Shown here: one piece after another, positions 44,625-57,637 of the stretch
How the letters are laid out: each line of letters opens with the position of its first letter
How positions within the stretch are numbered: the first letter of the stretch is position 1
Assembly: GCF_036669915.1 (NCBI RefSeq)
Contig: NC_089322.1
Span: 1,988,501 to 2,052,500, forward strand
DNA length: 64,000 nucleotides
Direction: 5' to 3'
DNA from: Pocillopora verrucosa
Lineage: Eukaryota > Cnidaria > Anthozoa > Scleractinia > Pocilloporidae
Notes under the pieces: generated by a model
Seen by the model: only the letters and a program-made list of their open reading frames with translations
Databases searched by the model: none
Told to the model about the DNA's origin: nothing
Made by a program: the position numbers and the translations under genes

Positions 44625-46502
44625 ATGAAATTTTTTGCGCTCATCTTTCTGGTTTGTCTCGCAATTGGCGCTGATGCTCGCAAGAAAAAGAAACTTTTCC
44701 GCCGAATATTGAACAAGTTGTCCCATCTTGAGGACCTGATTAAGAAGAAACAGGCCTGCTATCCGCCAAGTAAGATGTAGAAGATCTTTTTTGTCGTTTT
44801 AACGTTACTTTTACATCACCGCTTTTTTGGTCCGTCGGTTCTGAATTTCGGCTGGATTAAAAGTTATTGTTAACATAGTTTGGAATTTTGCTAGTTACCC
44901 AGTTATGATCGATTGCCTGATAGTTTTTCTCATCTCTTCAGAGCCAACACCCGCAAGTTCCTGCAAAGAAATATATGAAAAAGACAGGTAAGGAACGTAC
45001 GATCGTTAAATTTGTGCCTGAACGAGGGTGGGTGGCAAACAAACATATCGCGAAAATCCTTCTACAAAAAATTGCGCACTGGAGGAAAAATAATGTACAA
45101 AGCTAAAAGCGCAAAAAAAGAAAAATAAATAAAAAATAATTTATGCCAGTTGAGAATTCCACATCTCTTCCCCTTTACATGTAAGGATCAGTGTGAGTGA
45201 TTTAAGAGAGTGTAAACTCGGCTGGATTTGTAGGGTTTGTTCTTTAATATCGTGATGGTGCAGATCTGGGCTCCTGTTTGGCTACACATCAAGAGCACAG
45301 TTTAAATACCTAAATAGCCTTGTAACAAGTCTTCACCCGTTGGAAATTGTGACATGTCTCCGTCCTGTTAACCCTGATTTTGTTTATCTCAGTATTATTC
45401 TCGCTGACCGTAATAGGGCAGAGCCAAGACTTCCCCGCGTATTCTTTGCGATGTCACGCAGTGCTGCTTCTTTTTTGCGTCTCGTGACATTCCAAAGAAC
45501 TACCTCGTAGGATTCAAAGAATATAACACTCTGATGCTCTCTCATTAGTGCCAGCCCGAACAAGGCGTATAACCTCAAGCTTGGGAATAAATATCTGTCT
45601 GTGTATTGTTCCATGGATGGGGAGCTCGGAGACTGCGGTTGTGGGGGATGGACGCTGGTCATGAAGATTGATGGTGCAAAGGTACAGTGGAACCCCTCTA
45701 AACTGGTGTACACCCTTGGGACCGTAGTTTTTCAAGAATGTCGAATGAAAACTTTGACTCGCTTCTTTCACTCCTGTTTGCTTCCCATTGTCTCTTTTAA
45801 GTCAGTGAATGTTTTATAGATCATATTAAAGGGCCACGCTCAACCAGCACGCAATACGGGCGTAGTGGACACTCTCAGTATTTTCTGGCGCGAGTTTGAT
45901 GAAGCACTCATAGAGCGAAGTGAAGCAAAACTGGGGCAATACCGGATTAGTTTAGACACTAACTTGAAAATTACCTCATCTTGCAGCACAACTTTAACTA
46001 CGATTCAAAAGCGTGGTGTTCCAGGTCTTCAATCTCTCCCGAAAATGGAGAAACGGGGTTGGATCACTTGGAGACCCTGTTACCAACGTACTGGAGCACG
46101 TCCTTTACCAAGATCTGTCTCGGTATGAAGGTCGATGGAGTAACCAGGTTCTTGCGAGTGGATAGGGCAGCAGCCTCACTGTATACCCTCATTGCTGATG
46201 GTCAGTACCGTGCTACCTCGCTGGGCCGTGATGCATGGAAGAAGCTGATTGGCCCCAAAGCCTCCCTCCAGCGCAACTGTAATCAAGAAGGCTTCAGTTC
46301 GCGGGTGAGTAGTAGCGTTCATTCTCGGGTTCGAATTGGAATCATCTCTAATCAAGAAGGAAATTGTCATTCCCCTGATTCCTTTATCGGATTTGGTGGA
46401 GGAGGGTCAGGATTCAATAACGCGTGTGGAAACGGAGCCTCGTGGGGTCCAGACAACGGAAACAAAAATATCAAGGCATTTGGATACATTTTCGTTCAGT
46501 AA
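44625..46502 (+). CDS. gene C, unit 2: secreted fibrinogen-related protein (USOMP-5-like)
   Basis: Exons 44625-44769, 44942-44987, 45549-45681 and 45987-46502. The four exons encode the same protein as unit 1, and intron sequences are almost identical. Both copies are expected to be functional and to produce indistinguishable proteins. Confidence 0.88.
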
Positions 46503-47173
46503 AGACGCTGAACTGCTCTGCTCAAGTAAAAAGCTACATGCGACATAAAGCATGCTCTTATTTCAGTAATGGGGATTTTAAATGTGGGTTTTTGCTTTTG
46601 TTGTTAAATGAAGGGAAAATAAAAGTGGGTCAATGAATCAAAATAATGCCTCTTAATTTCTGTGTTGTAGTTACTCGAAGGAGAATATTTCCTGTAGGTG
46701 TATAACTTTTACTCCCTCTAAGAAGTTGCTTTCCTTAAATCATATCAATACACTGTCTTTATGGGAGCCTTTTTTTTTCTTGACATCATAATTCGTTCAG
46801 CAAGGGCCAAATTAAAAAAAACTAAAATTGCACAAAATAAATGGAAGAAAACGACAGACCTCTCGTTATTTATCGCCTGATGGAGAGGGGCTGGGGTCCT
46901 CAGACCGAAAGATGCAAAAACAATGAATACACTTACCATATCTTTGATTCATCCACTATGTCGTCGAATAGGCGCCTAACTCGACCGACTTCCGTAATCG
47001 TGCTGCAGTCCCATATCCTTTTTAAGGGCGCAATCAGTAAACTAGCGACAAAAAAGTTAGGACCTGATTTGTTTTTTCTGCACTTCTTGCAAAGCAAAAA
47101 TCATTCCTTTTGCAAAATTTCCTTGTAAAATAATTTCTCAGTGTGTATTTGCCACCTTCTTGGCCTCATACTA

Positions 47174-47832
47174 CCGTAGTTATTGAGTTATAAGGCGCAC
47201 CGTTTTTTTCAAGAAATTCCTAATTTCTACTAAAAATTACCAGCAAAGTTTGGGTGCGTCTTATAGGCGAATATTTTCCCGAAAAAAATTTTTTCATCAC
47301 AGTTACTGGTACGATTTCAAGCAAATAAAAGGATACACAGTGTTGGTCATTGACTTTTATAAGTATGGTGGTTCTGAAAAGACGAGCGAAGTCAAATTTG
47401 CATAGATATGATACGTGCTCGAGAGCACGTGCTCAGTAATTTGACACGTCACAAAACAAAACGAAAATAAACAAGCGAAGAGATAAATACCTTCATCCAT
47501 CCAGCCTTCTTTGTGCACTGAGACCTGCATTCTCGGCGGTATGTTGATTCTTGTTTAATCAAGGCTTTTGTTTGTGCGCGTGGTCGCGTGTGCGACAATT
47601 CTGCTTTTGTTAATTAATAGTAAACTATAATCAATACGCGACTTTTTCGCTTTTTTGTAAGTTTATGAGGGAATTTACAATAAACTTGACTGATCTTTAC
47701 TCCCCAAACAACGGTGTGCCTTATAACCAAGTATTTTAGCGATATTTTCAGTTTGAAAACATGCAATGATGAAGTTGCCGAATTGGGGGTGCGTCTTATA
47801 GCCGAGTGCGCCTTATAACCGAATAACTACGG
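47174..47832. mobile_element. 659-bp TIR element (unit 2)
   Basis: Same element with the same TA flanks, so the insertion predates the amplification. Confidence 0.75.
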
Positions 47833-48367
47833 TAGTTTCTTATTTTGTCGGAGACTGGGTCCCAACGTAATTAAGTTTTGATTGACACTTCACGTAAGTT
47901 ATCATGGTTGTCGCTTTTGAAGGAGTGTTTTTTCTTAGAAGAAGGTGTAAAAAAGCACTGAGTGAAATGGAACAAAAAAATTTAAACTAGGAATGGTGTT
48001 TTCAAAGCCCTTCATGCTGGAGGGCCGGAGAGGAATAGATCATTTCATTTTAACTCACTGCGTTCGCACACATGAAAATTATTTTCTAAACCGTTAAAGG
48101 AACTTGCACAACACGACAACCACAGTCAAATGGGTTGGTAACTCACGGAGAGCCAATATAAGCTTTATTACTGTATTCGAGCACTATGTGTATAAATGGT
48201 CACATTGCTTTTTGTCCCACAGAAATACGATACGCGAAGCTATATCCTCATTAAGCTAGTACATTGCACAATTCATATGATACGGTTAAATTATAGTGAA
48301 AGCACTGATTATAATCATACAAACTAGGCTGTAACTATCATCACGCGTGGAAACTTAATGATAGCAA

Positions 48368-49282
48368 TTAAATACCTAGGCTAGATGAAACTGAAAGCCG
48401 TGCAGATATATCTTCTTGAATATACAAGTCTTTGGCGTAATCGGATTTCCACCGCCCGTGTAATTTTAATAACCTGTCTGATACAGGGCCGCTAGGTGAA
48501 TTTACGGCAGCGGTTGCCCCACCGGACCTAAGACTGTGTAACCCAAAAAGTTTGGAGTCGTAACCTAGAGCCTTGAGAGCTTCCAAAAAGATTTCTCGAC
48601 ACCTAGAATACGAAATTCCTTTGTTCCCTAAAACATAAGTATTATAATTTTTCTGAAATACTAACTGCTTGATTAGGAGACCGTCTGCATTATGGTCCAT
48701 TCTTGCAGCAGACATATACCTGAGGACCATATGAACTGGACAAGTGGCATTGTCCGTTCTAGCAATAATAGCTTTATTACCTTCCCTGTAGACATCTGTT
48801 TTACTACTTGGTATAACAATGGACATATGGTCATCTGCGAAAGTTATATGCGAAGCTTTGATATTTGCTAACTCATTGAATCTGAAGAAACCTGCGAAAC
48901 CTAAGAGGACTATGACTGAAATTCGCAGATCTTTTAGATTAGCGTCTACCTTGCCATGTTTAGCAACTATTCTCTGGACCATATCAATAGAGAGAGGGAG
49001 CTTCCTATTCTTCCGTTGTGTGCCATTACGTTTCGCAGCTTCAACAACATTTCTACACACTCCGGTTTTCAAAGGATTATTACTACAAGTTACGTCTACT
49101 ACATCGTGTAGCCAAACTAATGCAGCATAAGCCATACTAACAGTGCTGGGAGAACCAGACTTCCTGTGAAGTTGAGACAAATAGGCCGCTACAACAACAG
49201 GCTCTTGTGGCAAAACGAATTGAGCCTTAACATCATTGCACCAACGCATAAATTTTTGACACTCAAGTAAATATCTATTCAT
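48368..49282 (-). CDS. tyrosine recombinase of DIRS-like retrotransposon, unit 2
   Basis: Intact frame with the same catalytic set. It differs from unit 1 at two residues (Thr42 to Ser and Arg205 to Lys), both conservative and outside the active site. Confidence 0.88.
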   Translation of the reverse strand: MNRYLLECQKFMRWCNDVKAQFVLPQEPVVVAAYLSQLHRKSGSPSTVSMAYAALVWLHDVVDVTCSNNPLKTGVCRNVVEAAKRNGTQRKNRKLPLSIDMVQRIVAKHGKVDANLKDLRISVIVLLGFAGFFRFNELANIKASHITFADDHMSIVIPSSKTDVYREGNKAIIARTDNATCPVHMVLRYMSAARMDHNADGLLIKQLVFQKNYNTYVLGNKGISYSRCREIFLEALKALGYDSKLFGLHSLRSGGATAAVNSPSGPVSDRLLKLHGRWKSDYAKDLYIQEDISARLSVSSSLGI

Positions 49283-49782
49283 CGTCGAAGGTTGTCTGGC
49301 CTTAAACTGATCAGTAATGAGGCGCAGCTTGAAGGGAGCTAAAGATCCATAGAGACTTGCTCAACAGGACTGAGCAGAGATGGCCTGTTGAGGAAAACAA
49401 AAGGAAAAAACACATAACAGAGGGGTGTAGAGGTGGAACAATCTTACTCACTGATTCATGGCTAAAAGGGAATAAGTACTACAACCCGGGTGCTATTAGT
49501 TCTCAACACCACTACATTCATTAAATGAAGATCAAAAAAGGGCAATAAATAACACAGCACTATTGGAGTGCTATTCGTTGTCGACACAACTTCTGCACAT
49601 TGACACTGGCCGAAAAGAAATAAATACCTCAACACTGGTAAGGTGCTACTCGTTGTCAGCACATCTACCTGATATAAAATGATCAAAGTGAAATAAATAA
49701 CGCAACACTGCCAAGGTGCTATTCGTAGTCAGCACAAATTCCACTCGCTAGATTGTGGCCGAAAGGCCAACCTTTCAGATTC

Positions 49783-51930
49783 TTACCCCGAAGGAACGAA
49801 ATTCAATCTTAAAGCCACTACATATCCCGGAGTATTTGGCGAACCCAGAATAGAATTGTGATTTCGCCCGTGCGTCAAAGCTTGAGGCATAGACAAAACT
49901 CTTAAATCCTGGATGAAACTGCAATAAATATTGGTTAACAGGGGCCAAAACACGGCTGACTTCCACAGTGGAACAATAAGGGTGCCCTTGGCTCCTTGAC
50001 TATATATATAGGCAAGCGTTCTGGGAATAAGATAAACTGGCGGAACTAACCAGCAGTTCTCAACTTCCCACGACTGCATAAATGCGTCAATGCCCGACGT
50101 TTCCGGGTTCCAAAATCTAGAAAAATATCTGGTGATTTTTCTGTTGTAATACGTGGCAAAACAATCCACCGTGTGGGGACCCCAAAGACTATCCAAGTCT
50201 TTGAAGACGTCCTCAGTGACCTGCCAATTGTCAAAATCCACCAGTTTGCTAATAAAATCTGCCCTGGTATTGCCATCTCTAGGAACCCATTCAATATCCA
50301 AATGAATGCTGTGTTCGTAACATATCTTGAATATTCTTAAGGCAATCGTGTGTAACTCGAGATTCATGCTACCGACCTCAACGATTTTGGCAGTGGCCTG
50401 GTTATCGGTATACTACTTAATATGTGATGAACTTAAAATCGGAAGGCAAGACAGAAGTGAGAATTCAATTGCACTTAATTCTCGCCACGTAGAACTTCTA
50501 CTCCTTTCGTCCTGCGTCCACATTTTGTGGCAAATATGCTCGCCGTCATTGATATAAGAAACAGCTCCGCAGGCAATATTACTAGCATCTGAAAAAGTTA
50601 CTTTCTGAGGTTTGCGGAAAACAAAGCAATTTTTATAATTGCGTAGATGGATATTGTTCTTCCAGAAAACGATTTCATCCTTACAATACTCGTCTAAAAT
50701 CATAGGTGTATCCCAATGCTCAGCAATAGCAATTGTCATCTGACAGTGTCTGGTAGTAATTCTGGGTAAATTTCCAGTAACCGGACATGTAGACATAACT
50801 TTCCCGACAAATGATGACAATTGTCTAGCCGCAATTGTGCATTTTTGAGCTTCAATAAAAGCCACACAATCAACGATACCTTGGACCCTCCTGGGTGTAA
50901 TACTAATAGTACCAAGAGTGGAGTTCCAGACCAATCCTAACCAAGTAATAATTTGCGTTGGTTCCCAAATTGACTTTTCGCTATTTGTTATAAATCCGGC
51001 TAAACGTATGTCGGAACGAACCCTACTAGCTATAATATTTGCCGAATTATAGTCGTCAGCTATGGACCAACCATCATCTAAAAATACCGCGATGTAAATA
51101 CCGTTAGCCCTCCACCATCCAACCAAAGGGTGGAGTATCTTTGTAAAGATATAAGGAGTTACAGAAAGGCCAAAAGGAAGAACTGTGAAAACGTAAAACC
51201 GCGTCTCCCCTTGAAAATCCCATGAAAAACCTAAGAATGTTTGATGTGGTTGGAAGATCTCGACGTGATGATAGCCACTCTTAAGATCAAAAGAAAACAT
51301 ATAACCATTCTTGCGAAACATAAGAGAAGCAATTTTCCAATCATCGTACTTAATCCTCAGTTTCTTAATGAAATGATTAACATATCTTAAATCAAGAATT
51401 AACCTTTTCTTTCCATTAGGCTGAACGGAAACCGACAATGGATTGACGACATGGGGTTTGTAAGATAATTGCTTTATGCGTTCGGACTCCAGTAGCTCAG
51501 TGATAGAATTCTCTACGAAATCAATATTTTTCAGGGCAGAAGCGTTGTTCTTTGAATAATATGCAGGCGGCACATCCCAGAAAGGCAAACGATAACCAAA
51601 TTTAATTACGTTTAATATGAAGGATGAAGCACCTAAAAATACCCAAAATTCTAAATTTTTCTTTAAATTGCCCTTTACATTGTAATTCCGTCCTAGATCT
51701 TCGTCAATTTCAAAACGATTCAGTACCTGAAGTACGTCCGTAAACTTGTCGAATTCCTCATGAATGTCCGATTCCCTTAAGTCCGGTTCCTGAAGCGTTT
51801 GTGGTGGTGGAGGCTGGGGCAAAGGCGGTTGGCTTGAACTGGCCGAAAGGGCGGGGATAGAAGCTGGAGGCCCTGCAATCTTTGGCCCAGTGACCTGGCC
51901 TTCCGCACCTGAAGCAGTCCCCATGTGCAT
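49783..51930 (-). pseudogene. DIRS-like RT/RNase H gene, unit 2, near-complete with one in-frame stop
   Basis: 505 residues before a TAG at 50413-50415, then the same frame continues for about 210 residues. RT: a Pro-rich N-terminus, Asp215 in FSFDLKSGYHH, and Asp285/Asp286 in FLDDG. RNase H: Asp448 (TFSDAS), Glu484 (WRELSAIE), then TDNQ just after the TAG, and RADF near the end. The tail has GPHTVDCFATYYNRK, typical of DIRS/Ngaro elements. A Trp is usual at the TAG position, so TGG to TAG is the likely change. No methyltransferase is seen, which is closer to Ngaro-type order. Confidence 0.85.
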
Positions 51931-52012
51931 AAGAGCTTGGACGGCCTGCGGGTGTCAAGATGGGACGAAAATATGAATAGTTAAGTAACGACAAATAACA
52001 ACCAAAGAACAA
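51758..52012 (-). CDS. Gag-like zinc-knuckle frame of DIRS element, unit 2
   Basis: 84-residue frame overlapping the RT frame by 173 bases in another phase. It has one CCHC knuckle (C33, C36, H41, C46). A pyrimidine-rich acceptor-like tcttgacacccgcag lies just before the GRPSS segment, so the real N-terminus may be spliced on. No longer Gag is visible upstream. The equivalent at the array edge is 3200-3454. Confidence 0.55.
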   Translation of the reverse strand: MFFGCYLSLLNYSYFRPILTPAGRPSSYAHGDCFRCGRPGHWAKDCRASSFYPRPFGQFKPTAFAPASTTTNASGTGLKGIGHS

Positions 52013-53579
52013 AACTTGGTCATTAACACAAAAGAAAAGGAGGGGCGGGTGGGCGGGAAAGCAGAATACAGCAAAGCTATATTGGTGACGCGAGAAGTGA
52101 AATAAGCATACGGCTACTGGACTATACAGCAGTACATGCTATGACACCTTACTCCCATGTGGTACAGAAATCATGCATACTTGACAGGTATTACGTAACA
52201 GTAATGCACACGAAGGTGAGATAGAAAAACAAAGTGTGAACACTGACGTTCTGTAATAAACTCCTATAGAAAATACATATTTATTTTCTATCTTCTTCGG
52301 TGGTATTTATGAAGAATTTCATTTTAAAAAATTGTCACCTATGATTTAGAAGAAATTACGACAAATACGCAAATTTGTAGAGTAATGATTGGATGAAATG
52401 TCTCCTGAAAACACATCGTTGTGAAAGGAAAAGAATGGACAGTTTTATTTTCATCAAATAACGACAATATATGATATATTCTTTGTTACAGTTGAATGCA
52501 AGATTAAAGAGCAGAAAAAATAGCCGCCGAATACACACAACATGAGCTTAGGAAAAAAAAAAAAGGAAAAAAAAAGTAGCCCAAAAATTTTTGTCCTAAA
52601 AAATGCCTTCATTGAGATCACCATTTTCAACGGCCCACCCCTAGAGTTTCGCATACGCGCCTGACTATCGCTTTTGACATCGGTCGCCTGGCAGGAATAT
52701 TTTGTGCTGGTGAAAAACATAAATTGAACTTAACATTTATTGAACACGCAGCTTTGTGAAAGGAAAATGTTAAACATTTTTATTTTTATCAAATAAAAAC
52801 CAAAAATAACGTGAACTCTGTTTCAATCGAATGCAAAAATCGTCGCACGTGACGGAACATCGAATGCTCGAAATACAGTGTAACAGTGCGTACAAGAATA
52901 TTCATATTTAGAAACAAATTACAAGAAACTGAAAACTTATTGACGAAATTGATGTCTAGCTCACGTTGAAGTTCAAGTTCCGTCATAAACATTAATTATC
53001 ACGTTTTAAACATTCATGATCCGTGCGGAACGAACGGATCGTTAAAATGACATGGCCAAAGCTTTAATAAAATTCACGGATCGTCAACACAGCCTTACGA
53101 GTCGTGAATATATTTGACGCACCATGGTACTGGACATGCGTGACCGAGGAGAGAGAAAATTGCGCGTCATCAATTTAATTTCTGACCACTTTTTTGTATA
53201 TTAACAGAAATAAACTAATTTTGTTATTGTTGTGTGGTAAATACTCAAACAGTTATGCACCTCAGAGTCGGTGAAAGTCCTTGATATCTATCTCGCAGCT
53301 CAGTTAATAATATCCACTTCCATTCACCTCCACTTCGGTGAATAAATAACTCACCTGCATTTTTACTGGCACTGTGAATTGATTAATAACGGTAATAGGA
53401 CTGAGTGGAGTCCAATTTCGTCTGCAATCATACGGGTGATTAACCAAATCGGACTTTGAATGTAGCCCAAATTGGACGACACGAAGTCCCGTTATCATTA
53501 TAAATCGGGCTGGTGATAATCAATTACGTTCGAGAATTTATAGTTCTAGCTTTAATTAATTGCCTAACAATATCTTCAG

Positions 53580-53628
53580 GGCCAACTACACCTGCAAGTT
53601 CCTCGAAAGAAATATGCGACAAGGACAG
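53580..53628 (+). pseudogene. relic D (unit 3)
   Basis: Third copy of the orphan exon 2 relic, with the same lesions as in units 1 and 2. Confidence 0.65.
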
Positions 53629-54312
53629 GCAAGGAACGAGTGTAGGGTCAGGGCGGGTGGCAAATACACACTGAGAAATCGTTACATGGAAATTGTGCAA
53701 AAGAGATGATTTTTACAAAGCAAGAAGCGTAGAAAAAAACAAGTCAGGCTCTAACTGTGTTTGTCGCTTGTTTACTGATTGAGCTCGTAAAAAGGAAATG
53801 GAACTGCACGACGATTACGGAAGTCGGTCGAGTTAGGTGCTTATTCGACGAGATACTGGATGGATCAAAGATATGGTAAATATATGCATTGTTTCTGTAT
53901 TTTTTTGGTCTGGGGACACCCCCTTCCCTCCTATAGGCAATAAATAAAGAAGGGTCTCATATTCTCTGCCATTTATTTTGTGTAATTTTAGTTTTTAGAA
54001 TTTGGCCCTTACTGAACGAATTATGTTGTCAAGAGAGGAAAAGCACTCATAAAGACGGTATGTTGATATGGTTTAAGGAAAAGTAACTTCTTGGAGGGAG
54101 TGAAAGTTATACACCTAAAAGACAGATTATTCTACAAATCAACTCAAAAATACAAGAGACAATATTTTAATTCATTAACCCACTTCTATTGTTCGTTTAT
54201 TTCATAGCAGAAGCGAAACCCGACGTCTTAAATCCTCATTACTGAAATAAGAGCTTGATCATTGCTCCACGTCGCATGCAACTTTTTCCTTGAGCAGAGC
54301 AGTTCAGTGTCT

Positions 54313-54828
54313 TTACTGAACGAAAATGTATCCAAATGCCTTGATATTTTTGTCTCCGTTGTCCGGTGAATACAAGGCTCCGTTTCCACACGCGTTTTTG
54401 AATCCTGACCCTCCTCCACCAAATCCGATAAAGGAATCAGGGGAATGACAATCTCCTTCTTGATTAGAGATGATTCCAACTCGAACCCGAGAATGAACGC
54501 TACTACTCACCCGCGAATTGAAGCCTTCTTGATTACAGTTGCGCTGGAGGGAGGCATTGGGACCAATCAGCTTCTTCCATGCATCACGACCCAGCGAGGT
54601 AGCACGGTATTGACCGTCACCAATGAGGGCATACAACGAGTCTGCTTTCTGATGCAGTTGCAAGAACCTGGTTACTCTATCGACCTTCATTCCAAGGCAG
54701 ATCTTGGAAAAGGACGTGCTCCAGTAGGTTGGTAACAGGGTCTCCAGGTGATCCAATCCGGTATCTCCATTTTCGGGAGAGACTGAAGACATTGAAGACC
54801 ACACTTTTGAATCGTAATCAAAGGTTTG
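54313..54828 (-). pseudogene. gene A, unit 3: exon 4 only
   Basis: The terminal exon is intact and encodes the same sequence as units 1 and 2, with its acceptor preserved. A deletion at about 55660 joins PLE sequence of intron 3 directly to PLE sequence far upstream of the gene. That removes exons 1-3, the core promoter and the minisatellite. With no signal peptide or start it cannot make the normal product, unless another upstream exon is spliced to it. Confidence 0.8.
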
Positions 54829-55402
54829 CTGCGAGAAAAAAGGACATTTTCAACTTAGCATCCAGTGCATTTGAGAAAAGGCAATTTTCAACCTAATGTC
54901 TATAGTACTCCGGGACTGCACCAGTATCCCTTCTCTTTGCTCTATGAGTGCTCATTAAACTCGCGCCAATCTCTCACCAGGTCAGGTGCCTCAATAGACG
55001 AATTTTCAACTGAATGTCGAAAGTAATCAGAGATTTCATTGGTTTTGCTTTACCTCGAATTGTGATTGGTCCAGAAATTAAAACTCGTGCCACTCAACCG
55101 ATCAGATGTAAAACTAACACTTAACACGACTTGGTCGCCTGCGTTTTCCCGTGCTTTAGGCAGTTGGGTTGTTTTTACTATGAGTTCTCATTGGCTGTCC
55201 GGGATATTTTTCTTTCTTTTGATTGGCCGTTGTGATTACTTTGGTTTCGGTCTTACGACACTGAAAAACTAAACTGAATCGCTCATAATGGACGACGTTT
55301 CCGGTCTGTATGACAGAATCAAAGGCAAAATTGAAGAATTTGTAAGACGGCCAAACAGCTACGTTGAACCACGATCAAGACAATACATATTATCTTGCCA
55401 CG

Positions 55403-55660
55403 ATGCAATCACTATTCACGGCTGAAATATCAGACTCAGAAGTTATATACTTGACAAAAGTGTACAAAAGCAAGAGATTTAACAGGGACTCGATCCTTGA
55501 CGTCGAATTGTATTACAAAGAGACGGAGACCTTCGAATTCTAAAATATATTTATTCGTGTCGGTGAAACGCCGGTGTCATTCACAAGGCGCAAAAAAAGG
55601 ATTCGTAAAAGAAGTGCTTCGCCTCCTACGAATAAATTCGTCACACTCCACTTTTAATAA
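55403..55660 (+). pseudogene. Penelope-like element RT fragment (unit 3), truncated at the deletion
   Basis: Same segment as at 6845, cut after the LRLLR-Asn-Ser-Ser motif by the 4.7-kb deletion. It is fused to the PLE segment that in unit 1 lies at 11787 onward. The fused open frame 55497-55925 is a by-product of this junction. Confidence 0.65.
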
Positions 55661-56400
55661 TTTCACCTTCACAACCACGCGGTTAAATCTGTTACTCTTA
55701 AAAACTTTAAACTACTCCAAAACGATTCAGAGACTGGCACTATCTTTTCGCAACCCCCTACTTGTTTCATTCAAACGTGACAAAAACAAAAGCAACTTTT
55801 TGGTCAGAAGTTCATTTCAAACCAATGACCAATCTAGAACTTTCGAATGCGCTCGCTCACGATGCAAAACTTGTCCTTTCATTCATAATGTAGAGGAAAT
55901 ATCGGGACCCAGGAGATCCATTTAGATCACTGATCACTTTACGTGTACCTCCGCCCATGTTATTTACTGCATAACTTGCACTTACTGCAATTAGTCATAC
56001 ATTGGCGAAACATACAGGAAGACGACTAGGTTATCGTTTCCGAGAACACCTTCGTGACGTGGAAAAAAATGACAAGGACGCATCCAAACCAGTTGTTAGA
56101 CACTTTAATCTCCCTAATCATTCAAAACAGCACATGGCAGTTTGTGGCCTTTCCTTACATCTAGGCAGTTCGGAAAGCCGCAAAACACTAGTCCAGATCG
56201 GCACCCTTAATCCCCGCGGAATCAACGAGCGCTTTTCATTCAACTAATTTATTCCTGTTCTCTCGTCACCATATTCCCACCAATAGCGTCGCTCCACTTT
56301 CTGCATATAAACCCACACACAATCCGCTCGAAACGTCAGCTTTTTTTACCCCTTACGGTGGCCAATTTACGCTTTCAACTCAGTTGTTAACACTAAATTA
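55661..56400 (+). mobile_element. Penelope-like element relic with GIY-YIG segment and 3' end (unit 3)
   Basis: Starts at the deletion junction and keeps the FLVRSSF, CKTCPFIHN and SYIGET segments. It is the only copy here with the C-terminus (GINERFSFN, then stop) and the 3' end with GAAACGTCAGC. It shows what units 1 and 2 have lost. The coding region is frame-broken. Confidence 0.7.
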
Positions 56401-56751
56401 CCTGCTATTGTTAAAATAAGATGCGTTACATTGTAAAACTTAGCAGCATGTGCGTCCTCTAAGGACCTGATCCCGCAAGTTCAACTACTTAAATATTCGT
56501 TGTCGGTCACCATGTGGATTTGTCTCTCTTCTTATTACAGACATTATAATATTTTCTGCCTTTTCTTTTTTTTCCCATAGCACTCATCATATTTCATTTT
56601 TCTTTTCTGACTGTCTGATTGGTTATTTTAACCCCATATTTTGCATAAAGTGTTTTCCCTGGGGACTTCTCACGCAAATGAAAATCAAATACTTAGGATA
56701 TTGAGATTCTAGTCTAAATATTCTTGTTACTTTATCAAATATCAATCCTGT

Positions 56752-56962
56752 ATGAATAGCCACAACGTTAAACTCGCTCAAAAACCTTTTCAGACCTAAG
56801 GGCATATTTTCGCCAAACCTAAGGATCCTGACACTAAAGAACAACGAACCAACACTATATAATTCTATTCTGTGCAATGCCTGTGATCACGAGTTTATAG
56901 GACAGATCAAACGTCAGTTTGGTACGCGTTTCAAATCTCACTTAGCAACAAAGCAACTCTAA
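56752..56962 (+). pseudogene. second GIY-YIG fragment (unit 3)
   Basis: Same as at 12467, with the same frame break. Confidence 0.55.
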
Positions 56963-57637
56963 GCCAATCAGACCTCATTCGAATGTTCTTCATTATAGTT
57001 ACGACGCGTGCGAGCGCTGCTTTTGCTTTTTGAAAGCGAAACAAACATGTGTTTAATTCACTTTTCAACGCATAGTTTTAAAAAATATGGCTACGGATCT
57101 CAATCATGGCTAATAAATATTCAGGAAAAAATGGGATTAGAGAAAAAGTCTGGATGATCGAGAAATCCGGATAATCGAGGTTCGACGGTAGCATCAAACC
57201 ATGTCTGATTGTCCACCTGGTTGCCTTGTGAACTTTAATATAGACTTTATAACACTGCTCGCCTTCTCATTTTTTCCATTTTGTCACAAAAACATGTTTT
57301 TTTTTTTCGTAAGATGTCATAATTTCCTTTTTTTGAATGTCTGATTGGCTATCTCTACTCCATACTTTGTACAATGTGTTTCACTGGCGACTTCCCATGC
57401 AATTGAGTAATCAAATTGGATCATGATTGTAAATCAGTTTTGAGATTCTAGTCTAAACATCATTATTACTCAAAATGCTCGATCATATATCAAACCTTTT
57501 TAGAGCCAACATAAATTTTATTGAAAATAAATTTGCCAAGCAAATGGTATTTCTCATGAAAATTTGAATGTTTACTTACTGTCAGCTGTGGTGTTAAAAG
57601 AAAATGCTTGGGGAAGAACTTCCCTTTTTGATCACTT

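Larger units (their letters stand above)
26772..52030. repeat. tandem unit 2 (25.3 kb)
   Basis: Same order as unit 1. Unit-specific events are a 1140-bp non-LTR insertion at 41311, about 275 extra bases at 30745-31040, loss of about 0.88 kb of PLE sequence at 35068, and a 137-bp local duplication near 43309-43565. It alone ends in a DIRS element with an intact 5' half. Confidence 0.9.

Noticed and set aside
55497..55925. 142-residue open frame in unit 3 that looks longer than its counterparts
   Set aside because: Created by the deletion junction fusing two PLE pieces; neither part is in the PLE's proper frame throughout.
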